Positions 12,282 through 12,295 of a DNA stretch of 12,295 nt are shown here, in pieces; position 1 is the first letter of the stretch; every line of letters begins with the position of its first letter. The notes below the pieces were generated by a model that saw only the letters and a list, made by a program, of their open reading frames with translations, was not told where the DNA came from and did not search any database. The position numbers and the translations under genes are program-made. Source of the stretch: an uncultured Victivallales bacterium (GTDB lineage: Bacteria > Verrucomicrobiota > Lentisphaeria > Oligosphaerales > JAFGRS01); the NCBI GenBank assembly GCA_903834675.1, contig CAILKC010000416.1, forward strand, positions 1 to 12,295. Direction: 5' to 3'.

Positions 12282-12295
12282 GAGCTATCTGCCCT

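Larger units (their letters stand above)
11768..12295. other. Gene-free region rich in palindromic repeats
   Basis: No gene is supported in these 528 bases. The part next to the TIM-barrel gene (11768-11870) should contain the operon leader and promoter, but only a poorly spaced candidate was found. Beyond it lie hairpin repeats at 11874-11925, a compound palindrome at 11961-12080 and a further hairpin cluster at 12202-12281. The stretch 12084-12200 shows nothing I can identify; no tRNA arms are visible. Confidence 0.6.

Overview
The window is GC-rich bacterial DNA. It carries eleven genes, all on the minus strand, so transcription runs from high to low coordinates. The likely source is an environmental bacterium of the PVC group (Planctomycetota, Verrucomicrobiota or Lentisphaerota) or a near neighbour such as Armatimonadota. 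This is an inference from several hints: a NfeD-FloA pair followed by a proline-rich membrane protein, a secreted DUF1080 (3-keto-disaccharide hydrolase) protein with an embedded beta-sandwich, several sugar isomerase/epimerase-like TIM barrels, and hairpin-type intergenic repeats. No rRNA, tRNA, CRISPR array, transposase or phage gene was seen.

Layout along the direction of transcription. (1) 11768-12295 is gene-free and full of palindromic repeats. (2) 7757-11767 is a four-gene block: TIM-barrel isomerase/epimerase-like protein, secreted DUF1080 protein, amidohydrolase-2 family hydrolase, and a second, dissimilar TIM-barrel protein. The intergenic gaps are 21, 42 and 84 nt, each gene has a Shine-Dalgarno (SD) sequence, and the block reads as a carbohydrate or glycoside breakdown operon. 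(3) After a 357-nt gap comes a stand-alone, archaeal-type GMP synthase ATP-pyrophosphatase subunit (6467-7399). (4) Next is a large exported protein of unknown function (4923-6344). (5) Ornithine carbamoyltransferase (argF) and aspartate carbamoyltransferase (pyrB) follow in tandem, 35 nt apart, so two enzymes that draw on the same carbamoyl phosphate pool may share a transcript. (6) Last is a membrane-organising block: NfeD-like protein, flotillin-like FloA and a proline-rich single-pass protein (354-2551). (7) 1-353 is gene-free and again carries the repeat family seen at the other end.

The less ordinary signals lie between the genes. One repeat unit of 24 nt occurs near each end of the window in opposite orientation with 23 of 24 bases identical. 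A compound palindrome at 11961-12080 has two arms whose differences include one base-pair-preserving change. Stem-loops sit at or just after several stop codons. The nfeD start region has a dyad touching the SD and a ten-codon ORF whose stop overlaps an internal nfeD ATG. The argF leader has two complementary segment pairs in crossing order. The most testable metabolic idea is that the DUF1080/TIM-barrel/amidohydrolase block cleaves oxidised (3-keto) glycosides.
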